13,986 bases of DNA from an uncultured bacterium (GTDB lineage Bacteria > Cyanobacteriota > Vampirovibrionia > Gastranaerophilales > Gastranaerophilaceae). The DNA is taken from NCBI GenBank assembly GCA_900551675.1, contig URXH01000050.1, forward strand, positions 1 through 13,986, given 5' to 3'. Position numbers and translations under genes: made by a program. The notes beneath the pieces were generated by a model, which searched no databases, had not been told where the DNA came from, and saw nothing but the letters and a program-made list of their open reading frames with translations. The stretch's first letter is position 1; every line of letters starts with the position of its first letter. Shown here piece after piece: positions 1-7,878 of this stretch.

Positions 1-10
1 GTTTCAGGTA

Positions 11-1090
11 ATGAAAGATTTAATAAGTATATCAAGTAAAGATTTGTCTGTAGTTATACAGGGTGCTGTGAATTCTGAAACTCATTCTTGTTTAAGCAGT
101 GTCAGAAAATATCTCCCGCAGGCTCAAATTATTTTATCAACTTGGAAAAATTCTGATCTCAGCTCCTATGAAGGTTTATATGATATTCTTGTATTGAGTG
201 AAGATCCAGGTGCTGTTGTATTTGAAATAGCAGAACAAAAGACAAACAGTTTAAACCGTATTTTAATTTCCAGCAGAAACGGTATAGAAAAAGCTGAGCG
301 TAAATATGTTCTGCGAATGAGAAGTGATTTGGTTTTAAAAAATGATAATGTATTAAAACTTTTTGATGATTTTAAAATTAGAAATCCGAAATCTTCTCTT
401 TTTAAACAAAGAATTTTTGCTTATGATATTTTTTCAATCAAGTATTACTCATTTAGAAAATCTAAACAGCCCCTTTTGTTTCATATTTCAGACTGGTGTT
501 ATTTAGGATTAAGGGATGATTTATTGGAGTTTTTTAATATCCCTGCAGTACAAGAGCCTGATTTTTCAAGATATTTTGAATTTCATAAAAAAACTGAATA
601 CGATTTGTATCCTTCAAGATTATGGAAGATGTCTCCCGAGCAATATTTTATATCCAGTAATGCGTTAAAAGTGTTCAATAACTTAAAGTTTGAAAATTAT
701 CTGGATGTAAATGATGAAAATACAAGGATTTCGGAAGATTTTATTATAAATAATTTCAGAGTGTTCGCTCCGGAGCAATGGGGTATATATACGTTGAAAA
801 AGCAGTATAGAGGTACTGTAATGCGTTCAAAAAATATTTTTGAATATTATTCTGCGGAAGAACAAAAAAAAGATTATCAAAAATATTGTGATACTTCATA
901 CAGTATAAAAGATGTTGAATTTTTGGAAAGATTATATAAAATCAAATATTTTCAACAATTAAGAAAACATTTTGCTCTGTTAACTGTTTGCACAACAAAG
1001 AAAAAATTGCCGGAATTTTTTGCGGTAATTTGGTATTTAACAAAATTTTTATTTGCAGTTTCTAAGGAGGTTTTATGCTCGAAAAAATAG
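11..1090 (+). CDS. WavE-family lipopolysaccharide synthesis protein (copy 1)
   Basis: A 359-residue protein of the WavE lipopolysaccharide synthesis family (named for the Vibrio cholerae LPS core gene). It probably acts as a cytoplasmic, glycosyltransferase-like enzyme in surface glycan assembly. Visible family marks: a beta strand followed by QGAV (residues 17-20), CLSSVRKYLP then ILSTW (about 27-45), EDPGA (64-68), an N-R pair near 82-83, and the segment YVLRMRSD (99-106), whose RSD sits where a metal-binding DxD-like motif would be expected. SDW and PEQYF motifs follow in the middle. The C-terminus (about 335-355) is hydrophobic with lysines and may touch the membrane. ATG at 11 follows a weak AGG at 6-8. 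The gene could continue an operon that begins left of the window. It overlaps the next gene by 16 bp and is clearly its paralogue. Family assignment is confident; the acceptor and sugar are unknown. Confidence 0.85.
   Translation: MKDLISISSKDLSVVIQGAVNSETHSCLSSVRKYLPQAQIILSTWKNSDLSSYEGLYDILVLSEDPGAVVFEIAEQKTNSLNRILISSRNGIEKAERKYVLRMRSDLVLKNDNVLKLFDDFKIRNPKSSLFKQRIFAYDIFSIKYYSFRKSKQPLLFHISDWCYLGLRDDLLEFFNIPAVQEPDFSRYFEFHKKTEYDLYPSRLWKMSPEQYFISSNALKVFNNLKFENYLDVNDENTRISEDFIINNFRVFAPEQWGIYTLKKQYRGTVMRSKNIFEYYSAEEQKKDYQKYCDTSYSIKDVEFLERLYKIKYFQQLRKHFALLTVCTTKKKLPEFFAVIWYLTKFLFAVSKEVLCSKK
1063..1070 (+). promoter_or_regulatory. Strong ribosome binding site of the second wavE gene
   Basis: TAAGGAGG lies four bases before ATG 1075, inside the last codons of the upstream gene. 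It fixes the second wavE start within a 16-bp overlap and means this gene does not rely on coupling alone for translation. Confidence 0.75.
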
Positions 1091-2169
1091 AATCTAGAGA
1101 TATAAGTGTTGTTGTTCAGGGACCTGTGCATAAAGCCCGTACAATGTGTTGTCTTAAAAGTATAAGACAATATCTGCCTGATGCTGAAATCATATTATCA
1201 ACCTGGGAAGGCAGTGATGTGTCAGATTTAATTTATGATACTCTCATTTTAAATAAGGATCCGGGCGGCATTCTTCAGAAGAATTTCAAAAATGAAAAAT
1301 TGTACAGTAATTTAAACCGTATGATTATTTCTACAAATTCAGCACTGGAAAAAGCTTCTAGAAAATATATTTTAAAATTGCGGACTGACTCGGTTATTGA
1401 TAATACTAATTTTTTAAAGATGTTTGATAAATTTCCGGTACGGTGCGACAAGTATAAACTTTTTGAACATCGCATACTTGCTTCAACATTATTTTCAAAA
1501 TATGCGGAAGTTAAACATAACAAACATCAAGACATAGCTTTTCATGTGTCTGATTGGTGGTTTTTCGGGTTGAATGAAGATGTAAAAAAATATTTGTTTT
1601 CTTCTCAGCTTGTTGAAGAACCATATTTTTCAAATTATTTTGAATATCCTGAAAATAAATATAAAAAATCAGTTTATTCAAAATTTTCTTGGAAATTTGC
1701 TCCCGAGCAGTATCTCGGGTATTCATGTTTTTCTAAATATTTTGCCGATATAAGAATGGAAGACTGTTCTGAGATATCAGATGAAATTAATAAAAAATCT
1801 CAGATATGTCTTGCAAATAATTTTATATTTTTAGAATATAAGCAGTCAGGTATAAGAAATTTAAAAAAAACTCTAAGTAAATATGAACCGTTTTGCGGAC
1901 AGCAGTATATGGATTTGTACAGCTTTTATACATTTGAATCGGAATATAAGAAGTATTGCGACAATTCTTATATTCATGAAAATAGGAATATTATTTTTGA
2001 AAATAGAACTGCCGGCCGTAAAATTTTGAGGTTTTATAAGCATTTATATAAATTGTTTGACTGTGAATCACCGTTAAAAGAAAAAATAGAACAGTTTTTT
2101 ATCGGAATTCCCTGTTCAGCGATAGGCTTAATCCCTGTTTTATTCCTGTTCCGGCTGAAAAAAGAATAA
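1075..2169 (+). CDS. WavE-family lipopolysaccharide synthesis protein (copy 2)
   Basis: A 364-residue tandem paralogue of the preceding protein and the closer of the two to the family pattern. It has SVVVQGPV (11-18), a CLKSIRQYLPDAEIILSTW block (about 26-44), KDPGG (61-65), N-R-x-I-I-S-T (81-87), and YILKLRTD (98-105) with RTD at the presumed metal-binding turn. An SDWWFFGL segment and an APEQY motif follow. The last 25 residues form a hydrophobic helix ending in RLKKE, suggesting peripheral membrane attachment where lipid-linked glycans are made. Start ATG 1075 is set by a strong AAGGAGG. The stop (TAA, 2167-2169) abuts the ldh stop on the other strand. The first copy shows the same block order with many substitutions, so an old duplication with diverged specificity is likely. 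Acceptor and donor are unknown. Confidence 0.87.
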   Translation: MLEKIESRDISVVVQGPVHKARTMCCLKSIRQYLPDAEIILSTWEGSDVSDLIYDTLILNKDPGGILQKNFKNEKLYSNLNRMIISTNSALEKASRKYILKLRTDSVIDNTNFLKMFDKFPVRCDKYKLFEHRILASTLFSKYAEVKHNKHQDIAFHVSDWWFFGLNEDVKKYLFSSQLVEEPYFSNYFEYPENKYKKSVYSKFSWKFAPEQYLGYSCFSKYFADIRMEDCSEISDEINKKSQICLANNFIFLEYKQSGIRNLKKTLSKYEPFCGQQYMDLYSFYTFESEYKKYCDNSYIHENRNIIFENRTAGRKILRFYKHLYKLFDCESPLKEKIEQFFIGIPCSAIGLIPVLFLFRLKKE

Positions 2170-3135
2170 TTATATATCTGCAGTTAGCAAAATGTCTTTA
2201 AGACATTTTGCAGATTCAAGCAATTTCGCGGTTTCATTTTCATTAAGCTGTATTGGGACTTTTGTTTCAACCCCGTTTTTCCCGACAATTGCAGGCAGGC
2301 TGAGTGCAATATCAGTAATTCCGTATTCTCCGTTCATCATAGAAGATATCGGAAGAATTGATTTTTCATCACGAACAATGGCTTCGCATATTCTTTTTAC
2401 GGACATTGCAATTCCGTAGTATGTGGCTTTTTTCCTTGAAATAATTTCATAGGCGCTGTTGCGGACTTTTTGAGCAATTTCGTCTGTATCTGCTTCATGG
2501 TTATAATGTCCGCGCATTTCGCAGAAATTTTTTAACGGTATACCAGAAATGTTCGCACTGCTAAATGCTGCGATTTCGCTGTCTCCGTGTTCGCCGATTA
2601 TAAAAGCATGTACACTTCTGCTGTCAACATTGAGATGCTCGCCTACTGCGTATTTTAATCTCGCGGTATCAAGAACGGTGCCCGAGCCTATTACTCTGTT
2701 TTGAGGCAGACCGCTTAGCTTTACAGCAACGGTTGTTAAAATATCAACAGGATTAGATACTATTAATAGAATTCCCTTAAAATCTCTCTGTTTTATTTGA
2801 GGGATTATTGTTTTAAAAATTTCAATGTTTCTATGTACAAGATCTAGACGTGTTTCTCCCGGTTTTTGATTTGCCCCGGCTGTAATAATAATAATTGAAG
2901 CATTTTCTATATCATCATAATTGCCGGCATAAATTTTCATGGGTTTTGCAAACGGTACTCCATGGCTTATATCAAGAGCTTCGCCTTCAGCTCTTGCGTT
3001 GTCGGAATCAATCATTGCAATTTCCGAAAATAAACCGCTTTGCATAAGGCTGAAGACCGATGCCGAACCGACAAAACCGCATCCTATCATTACTGCTTTT
3101 CTAAAATTCAAACAATTTAAACATTTTGTTTCCAT
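2170..3135 (-). CDS. ldh: L-lactate dehydrogenase (NAD-dependent)
   Basis: A 321-residue NAD-dependent L-lactate dehydrogenase, which reduces pyruvate to lactate in the cytoplasm and regenerates NAD+ during fermentation. It carries the Rossmann motif G-x-G-x-x-G (G18, G20, G23), an acidic strand end MIDSD (41-45) for the adenosine ribose, and the substrate loop AGANQKPGETRLDL (86-99). In that loop Q90 indicates lactate rather than malate dehydrogenase, and R96 is the catalytic-loop arginine. SNPVD (127-131), GTVLDTARL (152-160; D156, R159) and the catalytic histidine H183 in GEHGDSE follow. Length is normal. An unusual 12-residue N-terminal extension contains C-x-x-C (C5, C8). ATG at 3135 has AGGAG about 8 nt upstream on its strand. 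The AT-rich upstream region holds an extended -10-like TGTAATAAT (3162-3170 complement), but no convincing -35. It appears monocistronic. Confidence 0.95.
   Translation of the reverse strand: METKCLNCLNFRKAVMIGCGFVGSASVFSLMQSGLFSEIAMIDSDNARAEGEALDISHGVPFAKPMKIYAGNYDDIENASIIIITAGANQKPGETRLDLVHRNIEIFKTIIPQIKQRDFKGILLIVSNPVDILTTVAVKLSGLPQNRVIGSGTVLDTARLKYAVGEHLNVDSRSVHAFIIGEHGDSEIAAFSSANISGIPLKNFCEMRGHYNHEADTDEIAQKVRNSAYEIISRKKATYYGIAMSVKRICEAIVRDEKSILPISSMMNGEYGITDIALSLPAIVGKNGVETKVPIQLNENETAKLLESAKCLKDILLTADI
2187..2211. repeat. 25-bp perfect palindrome at the convergent wavE2/ldh junction
   Basis: Two 12-nt arms, GCAAAATGTCTT and its exact reverse complement, flank a single central T (2199). 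The element starts 17 nt after the wavE2 stop and lies inside the last 18 codons of ldh. As RNA it folds on either strand, with a loop of a few bases. Neither side carries a clean U tract, so a standard intrinsic terminator is not shown. An mRNA 3'-end stabiliser, a roadblock or a two-way terminator are all possible. Confidence 0.6.
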
Positions 3136-3275
3136 AGTATTGCTCCTGTTTTTGTAAACTAATTATTACAATATTTATACATATATAAAATTTTTTCAAC
3201 CTGCTTGATTATCAAATGTTATTTTATTTGTAACTATTTATTTTTAGAAAAAATTAGACGAACAGGTATAAAAAT

Positions 3276-3305
3276 TTGATTTATTTTCTATGCTTGTAGT
3301 ATACT
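3276..3305 (+). promoter_or_regulatory. Sigma70-type promoter for the DUF2229-PHP operon
   Basis: TTGATT at 3276-3281 and TATACT at 3300-3305 are separated by 18 bp. Transcription would start near 3312 and give a leader of about 44 nt before ATG 3356. A second -10-like TATAAT lies at 3346-3351, too close to the ATG for a normal leader and without a clear -35. Confidence 0.5.
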
Positions 3306-3355
3306 CGTATGTGAAATTTGTATGAATTAAGAAATAAAAGGTTTATATAATATAG

Positions 3356-4435
3356 ATGAGTAAATGTTTTACCCGAAAAATAGGTATACCTAGAGCAATT
3401 TCATATTATAACAACTATCCTTTTTATCTTGGATTTTTTAATTCACTAGGCATCGAAGTTGTTTTGTCGGATCCGACAACAACAGCAATAATAAATGAGG
3501 GGGTAAAATATGTCGTATCTGATACCTGTTTGCCTATAAAGGTTTATGTCGGACATGTTGTGAATCTTCTTGACAAAGGATGTGAATATATTTTTGTCCC
3601 TTCCATTCAATCTACCGGTTATAAAATAAATAATTGCAGTAAAATAAGAGGTTTGCCTGAAATTATCAGAAATGTAATAAATCGTGATTTTATAATGATA
3701 GAACCTACGCTGGATAAAACTGAAAATAGAGGGTTAAAAGATTTTTGCAGCGAAATTGGGAACGAATTGGGTATAACTGATAAAAAAGAAATAAAAAAAG
3801 CTATCGAAAAAGGTTTTGAGCTTTATAATAATTTTTATAAAATGACTTTATCCGGAGTGAAGTATAAAGATGCTTTAGAAAATGCAGTTAAAGGTGAGAT
3901 TATTAAGAGTTCTGCAGATGTTGTAAAACCTTTGTCAGTTGCTATTATGGGGCACGGGTATAATCTGTTTGATGAACGAATTTCGTTAAATATTATCAGT
4001 AAACTTGAAAAAATGGATGTTAAAGTTTATACATCTTTAGATGTGTCGCGCGAACAGGCTCTTTCTGCCATAAAAAATCTCGGTGAAGTTCAATACTGGG
4101 CAAATGAACTTGAATTAACAGGGACTGCGGGACATTTTTTATTGAAGAATAATGTTGACGGCATAATAGCTTTATCAGCATTTGGATGCGGGCCTGATTC
4201 GTTAATGGTGGATGAGATTTCTTATCACTGCAAGGAAGCGGGTATGCCTTTAATTCATTTAACAATTGATGAACATACAGGAGAAGCAGGTTTTATTACC
4301 AGATTGGAAGCATTTATAGATATGCTTATGAGAAAGAAACGTGCAATGCTTCTGAAAAAATCAGAACTTTCTGCTCAGTCTTCTGCTTGTGGTATGAATT
4401 CAAAAGAGAAAGTATTAATAAATTCTGTAAAATAG
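3356..4435 (+). CDS. DUF2229-type acyl-CoA dehydratase activase-related protein (copy 1)
   Basis: A 359-residue protein of the DUF2229 / CoA-activase-related group, kin to HgdB-like subunits of 2-hydroxyacyl-CoA dehydratase systems. Its reaction is not known; relatives are thought to hold an iron-sulfur centre. Visible marks: the N-terminal signature IGIPRAISYY (9-18), SDTCLPIK (55-62; C58), further cysteines C76, C94 and C278 (in AFGCGPDS), and the C-terminal hallmark DEHTGEAGFITRLEAF (305-320). There is no ASKHA-type ATPase domain, which in many relatives is fused or adjacent. The start is forced: an in-frame TAG directly precedes ATG 3356. The Shine-Dalgarno is poor (AAAAGG 14 nt away). 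It is the first gene of an operon; its TAG is followed directly by the ATG of the PHP gene. Cysteines and the terminal motif are shared with the third gene. Confidence 0.82.
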   Translation: MSKCFTRKIGIPRAISYYNNYPFYLGFFNSLGIEVVLSDPTTTAIINEGVKYVVSDTCLPIKVYVGHVVNLLDKGCEYIFVPSIQSTGYKINNCSKIRGLPEIIRNVINRDFIMIEPTLDKTENRGLKDFCSEIGNELGITDKKEIKKAIEKGFELYNNFYKMTLSGVKYKDALENAVKGEIIKSSADVVKPLSVAIMGHGYNLFDERISLNIISKLEKMDVKVYTSLDVSREQALSAIKNLGEVQYWANELELTGTAGHFLLKNNVDGIIALSAFGCGPDSLMVDEISYHCKEAGMPLIHLTIDEHTGEAGFITRLEAFIDMLMRKKRAMLLKKSELSAQSSACGMNSKEKVLINSVK

Positions 4436-5416
4436 ATGAAAAATAAATTTTTTTATTATACCGGAGCAATTCATATTCATTCAAAATTTTCAGACGGAAC
4501 CGGAGATATTAATGAAATTTCAAAATCTGCAAAAGATGCAGGTCTTGATTGGATTATAATTACTGACCATAATTCACTGGATGTTACGGAAGGTTTTTAT
4601 AACGGTGTATGCGTTATTATAGGGGAAGAAATTTCTCCCGAAACTTCTGATCACTATCTTGCATTAGGAATAAATACGGTTATTTCGCCGGATTTAAAAC
4701 CGTGCGAATATATTGATAACGTTAGAAAGCAGGGCGGTTTCGGATACTGTGCTCATCCTGATGAATCTTCTTTCAGAAAAAATAAGTCAAAGCCTATAAA
4801 ATGGACAAATAAGACTATTGTTCCTGATGGTGTTGAAATATGGAACTGGTTTTCCGACTGGGCTGATAGTTATGATGAGACAAGTATTTTTAGTATTGCA
4901 TACAGCTATTTGTTCAAACATAATCTTATCAAAGGGCCGCATCAGCAGACTTTGGAATGGTGGGATGAATTAAATAAAAATTCAGATAAAATCATTCCTG
5001 CAGCAGGCGGGGTTGATGCTCATGCTCTAAAAATTTCAAAATACATTATTCCTATAACTGTTTTTCCTTATAAATCTTGTTTTAAAACTATTGCTAATAT
5101 TATTCCGCTGAATTATAAGATGCCTGAAACATTTGAAGAGCAAAAAAATATTATTCTCAATTCTTTGAGATGCGGTAAAAATATAATAATTAACAGATAT
5201 GTAAAAGATGAAATCCCTTTTATTTTCGTAAAAGATAAACGCCTGTATGTTAAAGTTTCCGTTAAATCAATGATTAAACTTATACATAACGGAATTTTAA
5301 TATCGTCTGAAATTGGAAATTCTTTTAAATCAGATGTTTTGGCATCCGGCAAATACAGAGTCGAAATTTATTTGGATGGCAAACCTTGGATTTATTCAAA
5401 TCCGTTTATTATATAA
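4436..5416 (+). CDS. PHP-domain metallohydrolase
   Basis: A 326-residue PHP (polymerase and histidinol phosphatase) domain protein, a metal-dependent phosphoesterase-type fold. Candidate ligands are visible in the usual order: H13 and H15 (H-x-H), D20, H45 in ITDHN, E64 in GEE, H73, H107 in CAHPDE, and D194/H196 in GGVDAH. That set is essentially complete, so an active hydrolase is likely. About 100 residues after the last ligand form a beta-rich tail ending in KPWIYSNPF, as seen in stand-alone PHP hydrolases. The substrate is unknown; nucleotide, sugar phosphate or another phosphoester are all possible. ATG 4436 immediately follows the upstream TAG with no clear Shine-Dalgarno, so translation is probably coupled to the DUF2229 gene. 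It sits between two DUF2229 paralogues, which suggests a shared process. Confidence 0.85.
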   Translation: MKNKFFYYTGAIHIHSKFSDGTGDINEISKSAKDAGLDWIIITDHNSLDVTEGFYNGVCVIIGEEISPETSDHYLALGINTVISPDLKPCEYIDNVRKQGGFGYCAHPDESSFRKNKSKPIKWTNKTIVPDGVEIWNWFSDWADSYDETSIFSIAYSYLFKHNLIKGPHQQTLEWWDELNKNSDKIIPAAGGVDAHALKISKYIIPITVFPYKSCFKTIANIIPLNYKMPETFEEQKNIILNSLRCGKNIIINRYVKDEIPFIFVKDKRLYVKVSVKSMIKLIHNGILISSEIGNSFKSDVLASGKYRVEIYLDGKPWIYSNPFII

Positions 5417-5437
5417 ATTTGTGTTAGGATTATTGTT

Positions 5438-6598
5438 ATGAAAACAGTAGAAAATTTTGAAAAAAATAAAATGGAAAATAAAATACCGGCAAAAGATAGA
5501 ATAATTGCCTGGCCGAGAATGGGCAGAATTGATATTCCGCTGAAAGCCCTTCTGGTTTCTCTCGGTGCAAATGTTGTTATTCCGCCTTATAACAGTAATG
5601 AAGCACTTGAACTTGGCGTAAGGAATAGTATTGAAGGAATTTGTCTTCCTTATAAATTAAATCTTGCAAATTATATAATGGCGCTTGATAGAGGCGCAAA
5701 TACTTTAATGATGTTTCAGGCCCCGGGCTCATGCAGGCTCGGGAATTACACGAAAATGGCTCAAAAGACATTAAAATCAATGGGGTATAACTTTGATATG
5801 GTTATATTCGACATGTATCAAAGCAAAATGAAGCAGACACTTCAAGCTTTCTGGCATGTTACTCACTGTATTAATCCTTGGAAATACTATAAAGGTTTCA
5901 GTCTGGGGTTTAATAAATTTTTTGCAATGGATACAGCTGAAAGACTTCTGTTCCATATCCGCCCGAGAGAGCTAAATAAAGGTGATGCGGAAAAATGTTA
6001 TGAAAAGTGGCTGAAAATTATAGATGAAACAAATTCCGTATGGAAAGCAAAACAACTTAAAAAAAAGATTATAAAAGATTTTGAAAAAATTCCTGTGGAT
6101 AATGTAAAACAAGTTCCTGTAATTTATCTTACCGGAGAATTTTTTGTACTTTTAGATCCTTATACAAATCAAAATATTGAAAAAGAGCTAGGTGATATGG
6201 GGATAGAAGTTCAGCGCCAGATAATGTTCGGCGACTGGCTGGAACATGTTCTGAAACCATCGCTTTTTTATCATAAAGAATCTCATAGAGAACGTTCTGT
6301 GAAATATTCAAACAAATATATGAAACGCGCAATCGGCGGAGAGTGTATAGAAACAATAGGCGATGCTGTTTATGGTGCCAAACATAAAGTTGACGGCATA
6401 ATTCATATTTCTCCGTTTTCATGTATGCCCGAGATTGTTGCACAGAATATTTTGCCGAAAGTGAGCAGAGAAGAAGATATTCCTGTAATGTCTCTTGTTC
6501 TCGATGAACAAACAGGAAAAGCTGGATATATAACAAGAATAGAGGCTTTTGCAGATCTTGTAAAACGCAAAAAAAGGACTGAGAGTCTACAGAAATAA
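5438..6598 (+). CDS. DUF2229/HgdB-like CoA-activase-related protein (copy 2)
   Basis: A 386-residue second member of the CoA-activase-related group. It is not a close copy of the first but the other half of a pair often seen in anaerobes. It has RIIAWPRMG (21-29), GICLPYK (67-73; C69), an APGSCRLG segment (95-102; C99), GGECIETIGDAV (300-311; C303), SPFSCMPE (325-332; C329), and the shared C-terminal hallmark DEQTGKAGYITRIEAF (356-371). The conserved cysteines make a bound iron-sulfur cluster plausible. No ATPase domain is present. ATG 5438 lies 21 bp after the PHP stop and has AGGA about 9 nt upstream; an internal ATG at codon 12 is a less likely start. It is the third and apparently last gene of the operon. 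Function can only be given as a probable redox or activase partner of copy 1. Confidence 0.82.
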   Translation: MKTVENFEKNKMENKIPAKDRIIAWPRMGRIDIPLKALLVSLGANVVIPPYNSNEALELGVRNSIEGICLPYKLNLANYIMALDRGANTLMMFQAPGSCRLGNYTKMAQKTLKSMGYNFDMVIFDMYQSKMKQTLQAFWHVTHCINPWKYYKGFSLGFNKFFAMDTAERLLFHIRPRELNKGDAEKCYEKWLKIIDETNSVWKAKQLKKKIIKDFEKIPVDNVKQVPVIYLTGEFFVLLDPYTNQNIEKELGDMGIEVQRQIMFGDWLEHVLKPSLFYHKESHRERSVKYSNKYMKRAIGGECIETIGDAVYGAKHKVDGIIHISPFSCMPEIVAQNILPKVSREEDIPVMSLVLDEQTGKAGYITRIEAFADLVKRKKRTESLQK

Positions 6599-6628
6599 TT
6601 TAATTTTTTTGTATGTATATGTTTAAAT

Positions 6629-6656
6629 TTGAAAAGAATTGTAAATTTATGATACT
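6629..6656 (+). promoter_or_regulatory. Possible promoter of the first radical SAM gene
   Basis: TTGAAA (6629-6634) and GATACT (6651-6656) are spaced by 16 bp in the 142-nt gap after the DUF2229 operon. The surrounding DNA is very AT-rich, so a chance match is quite possible. No convincing terminator was seen in this gap. Confidence 0.33.
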
Positions 6657-6740
6657 ATTTATTACCCATGTGTCTATTTTTTCTTGAACACGATTTTTAT
6701 TCATGTTACGTTGATTAAGAAAAACTTTTAGGGAGAGATG

Positions 6741-7824
6741 ATGATGATTACAGCTACAAAACCTGAAAACAGGCATGATTCAAGAAATAAAATGACTTTT
6801 GAACGTTTGAAATATTATAGACATCTCGGGGGGGGGGGCGCTTGAATGCATTGCCAGTCGTCTTTCTAAAACACCAAAACCCTTATGTTTTTCTCTTATG
6901 GTTACCAGTAAATGCAATTGTGATTGTGATTTTTGTTTTTGGAAATCTAAAAAAGGCAATGACGATATGCCGGCAGATGAAATTGTCAGATTGTTGACAG
7001 AAGCCGGAAAAATCGGGTATATGGACAGTATTCTATGGGGTGGAGAACCGTTGTTGAGACAAGATTTTGCAGAAATCTGCAAAGCTTCTCAAGATGCAGG
7101 TTTGTATACAAAAATAGCTACAAACGGCTGGTATCTGGAAACAAATCCTGATTTTGCAAAATATACTGATTTGATGTTTGTTTCTCTCGATGCAATCGGA
7201 AAAGCACATGATGATATCCGGCATCTGCCTGGTATTTGTGATAAGGTGATGTCAGGGATTGAATATCATAAAATACATTCGCCTAAGATGCGAATTTATG
7301 TCTGTTGTACTGTATCAACTCAAACTAATTTTGAACAAATAAAAGAAGTTGCTCAATACTGTAAAGATGCTGATATTTTATTGTATTTTACTGTTAATAA
7401 AGCAGCTTCAATACCTGAAGAAGCTGAAAATGTTATAGAGACCGAACTGGAAAATGAGCAATTAGCACAAATGTTTATTAAGATTAAAGAGCTTAAAAAA
7501 CAGGGCTATCCGATTAGAAATTCTTATTACTTTATGGATTATATTATTAATAAGAAAACTTATTATGAATGCCACTGGCCGAGAATTGCAACCGTAATTT
7601 ATTCTAACGGGGATATGCTCCGCTGCTATGACAGAAAACCTTTTATCAGCGTAAGGAACAGAGCGTTAAAAGACGTTATAAAAGATCCTCTGTTTATTGA
7701 AACGGTTAATAAATGCAAAGATTGCAAGCTGGCATGTGTCGGGAATTATGCGCTTGACGCATCAGGTCTCTGGAAATTAGAGTGGCCGGCTATCAAATCT
7801 TTGATGGAGATCGCTATTACATAA
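6741..7824 (+). CDS. Radical SAM protein with twitch/SPASM-like C-terminus, frameshifted at a poly-G tract
   Basis: A radical SAM enzyme that is out of frame as sequenced. Reading from ATG 6741 (or 6744; GGGAG at 6731-6735 supports either) gives KYYRHLGGGG and stops at TGA 6843-6845, after G11. Removing one G joins it to ALECIASRLSKTPKP and the catalytic domain, giving about 360 residues. That frame holds the cluster motif C-N-C-D-C-D-F-C (C58, C62, C65 in the restored protein), WGGEP (about 99-103), and a C-terminal C-x12-G-x4-C (277, 295) followed by C-x2-C-x3-C (325, 328, 332), which is twitch/SPASM-like and may bind an auxiliary cluster. The next in-frame ATG (6898) lacks a Shine-Dalgarno and would begin just before the first cluster cysteine, dropping a plausible N-terminus. 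Substrate is unknown. The exporter gene follows after 54 bp and could be cotranscribed. Confidence 0.82.
6828..6838 (+). repeat. G11 homopolymer, candidate phase-variation tract
   Basis: Eleven consecutive G residues sit within the coding region of the radical SAM gene, about 85-90 nt after its start. A run of this length stands out in such an AT-rich sequence. The upstream frame (start codon) and downstream frame (catalytic domain) differ by one base, so 10 G restores one reading frame and 11 G breaks it. Poly-G tracts of similar length are known contingency switches in Campylobacter and Helicobacter. A homopolymer sequencing error is the main alternative. Confidence 0.8.
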
Positions 7825-7878
7825 TTTATTTATAAAATCAAACATTGGAGTACATTTAAAAATTAAAAAAGGGATAAT

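Noticed and set aside
6129..6536. 135-codon minus-strand reading frame within the second DUF2229 gene
   Set aside because: It has no family features and lies opposite a conserved coding region with hallmark motifs.
6599..6740. Riboswitch or small RNA upstream of the first radical SAM gene
   Set aside because: Only a 7-bp A/T-only inverted repeat (6624-6630 with 6643-6649) is visible; no recognisable aptamer core or terminator was found.
6843..6868. Reinitiation at the ATG that directly follows the TGA after the G run
   Set aside because: The ATG at 6846 is in the upstream frame, not the catalytic frame, and meets a stop after a few codons.
6898..7824. ATG 6898 as the true start of the first radical SAM gene
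   Set aside because: It has no Shine-Dalgarno and begins only five residues before the first cluster cysteine. The codons before it, back to the G run, encode a plausible protein N-terminus that matches the upstream frame once one G is removed.
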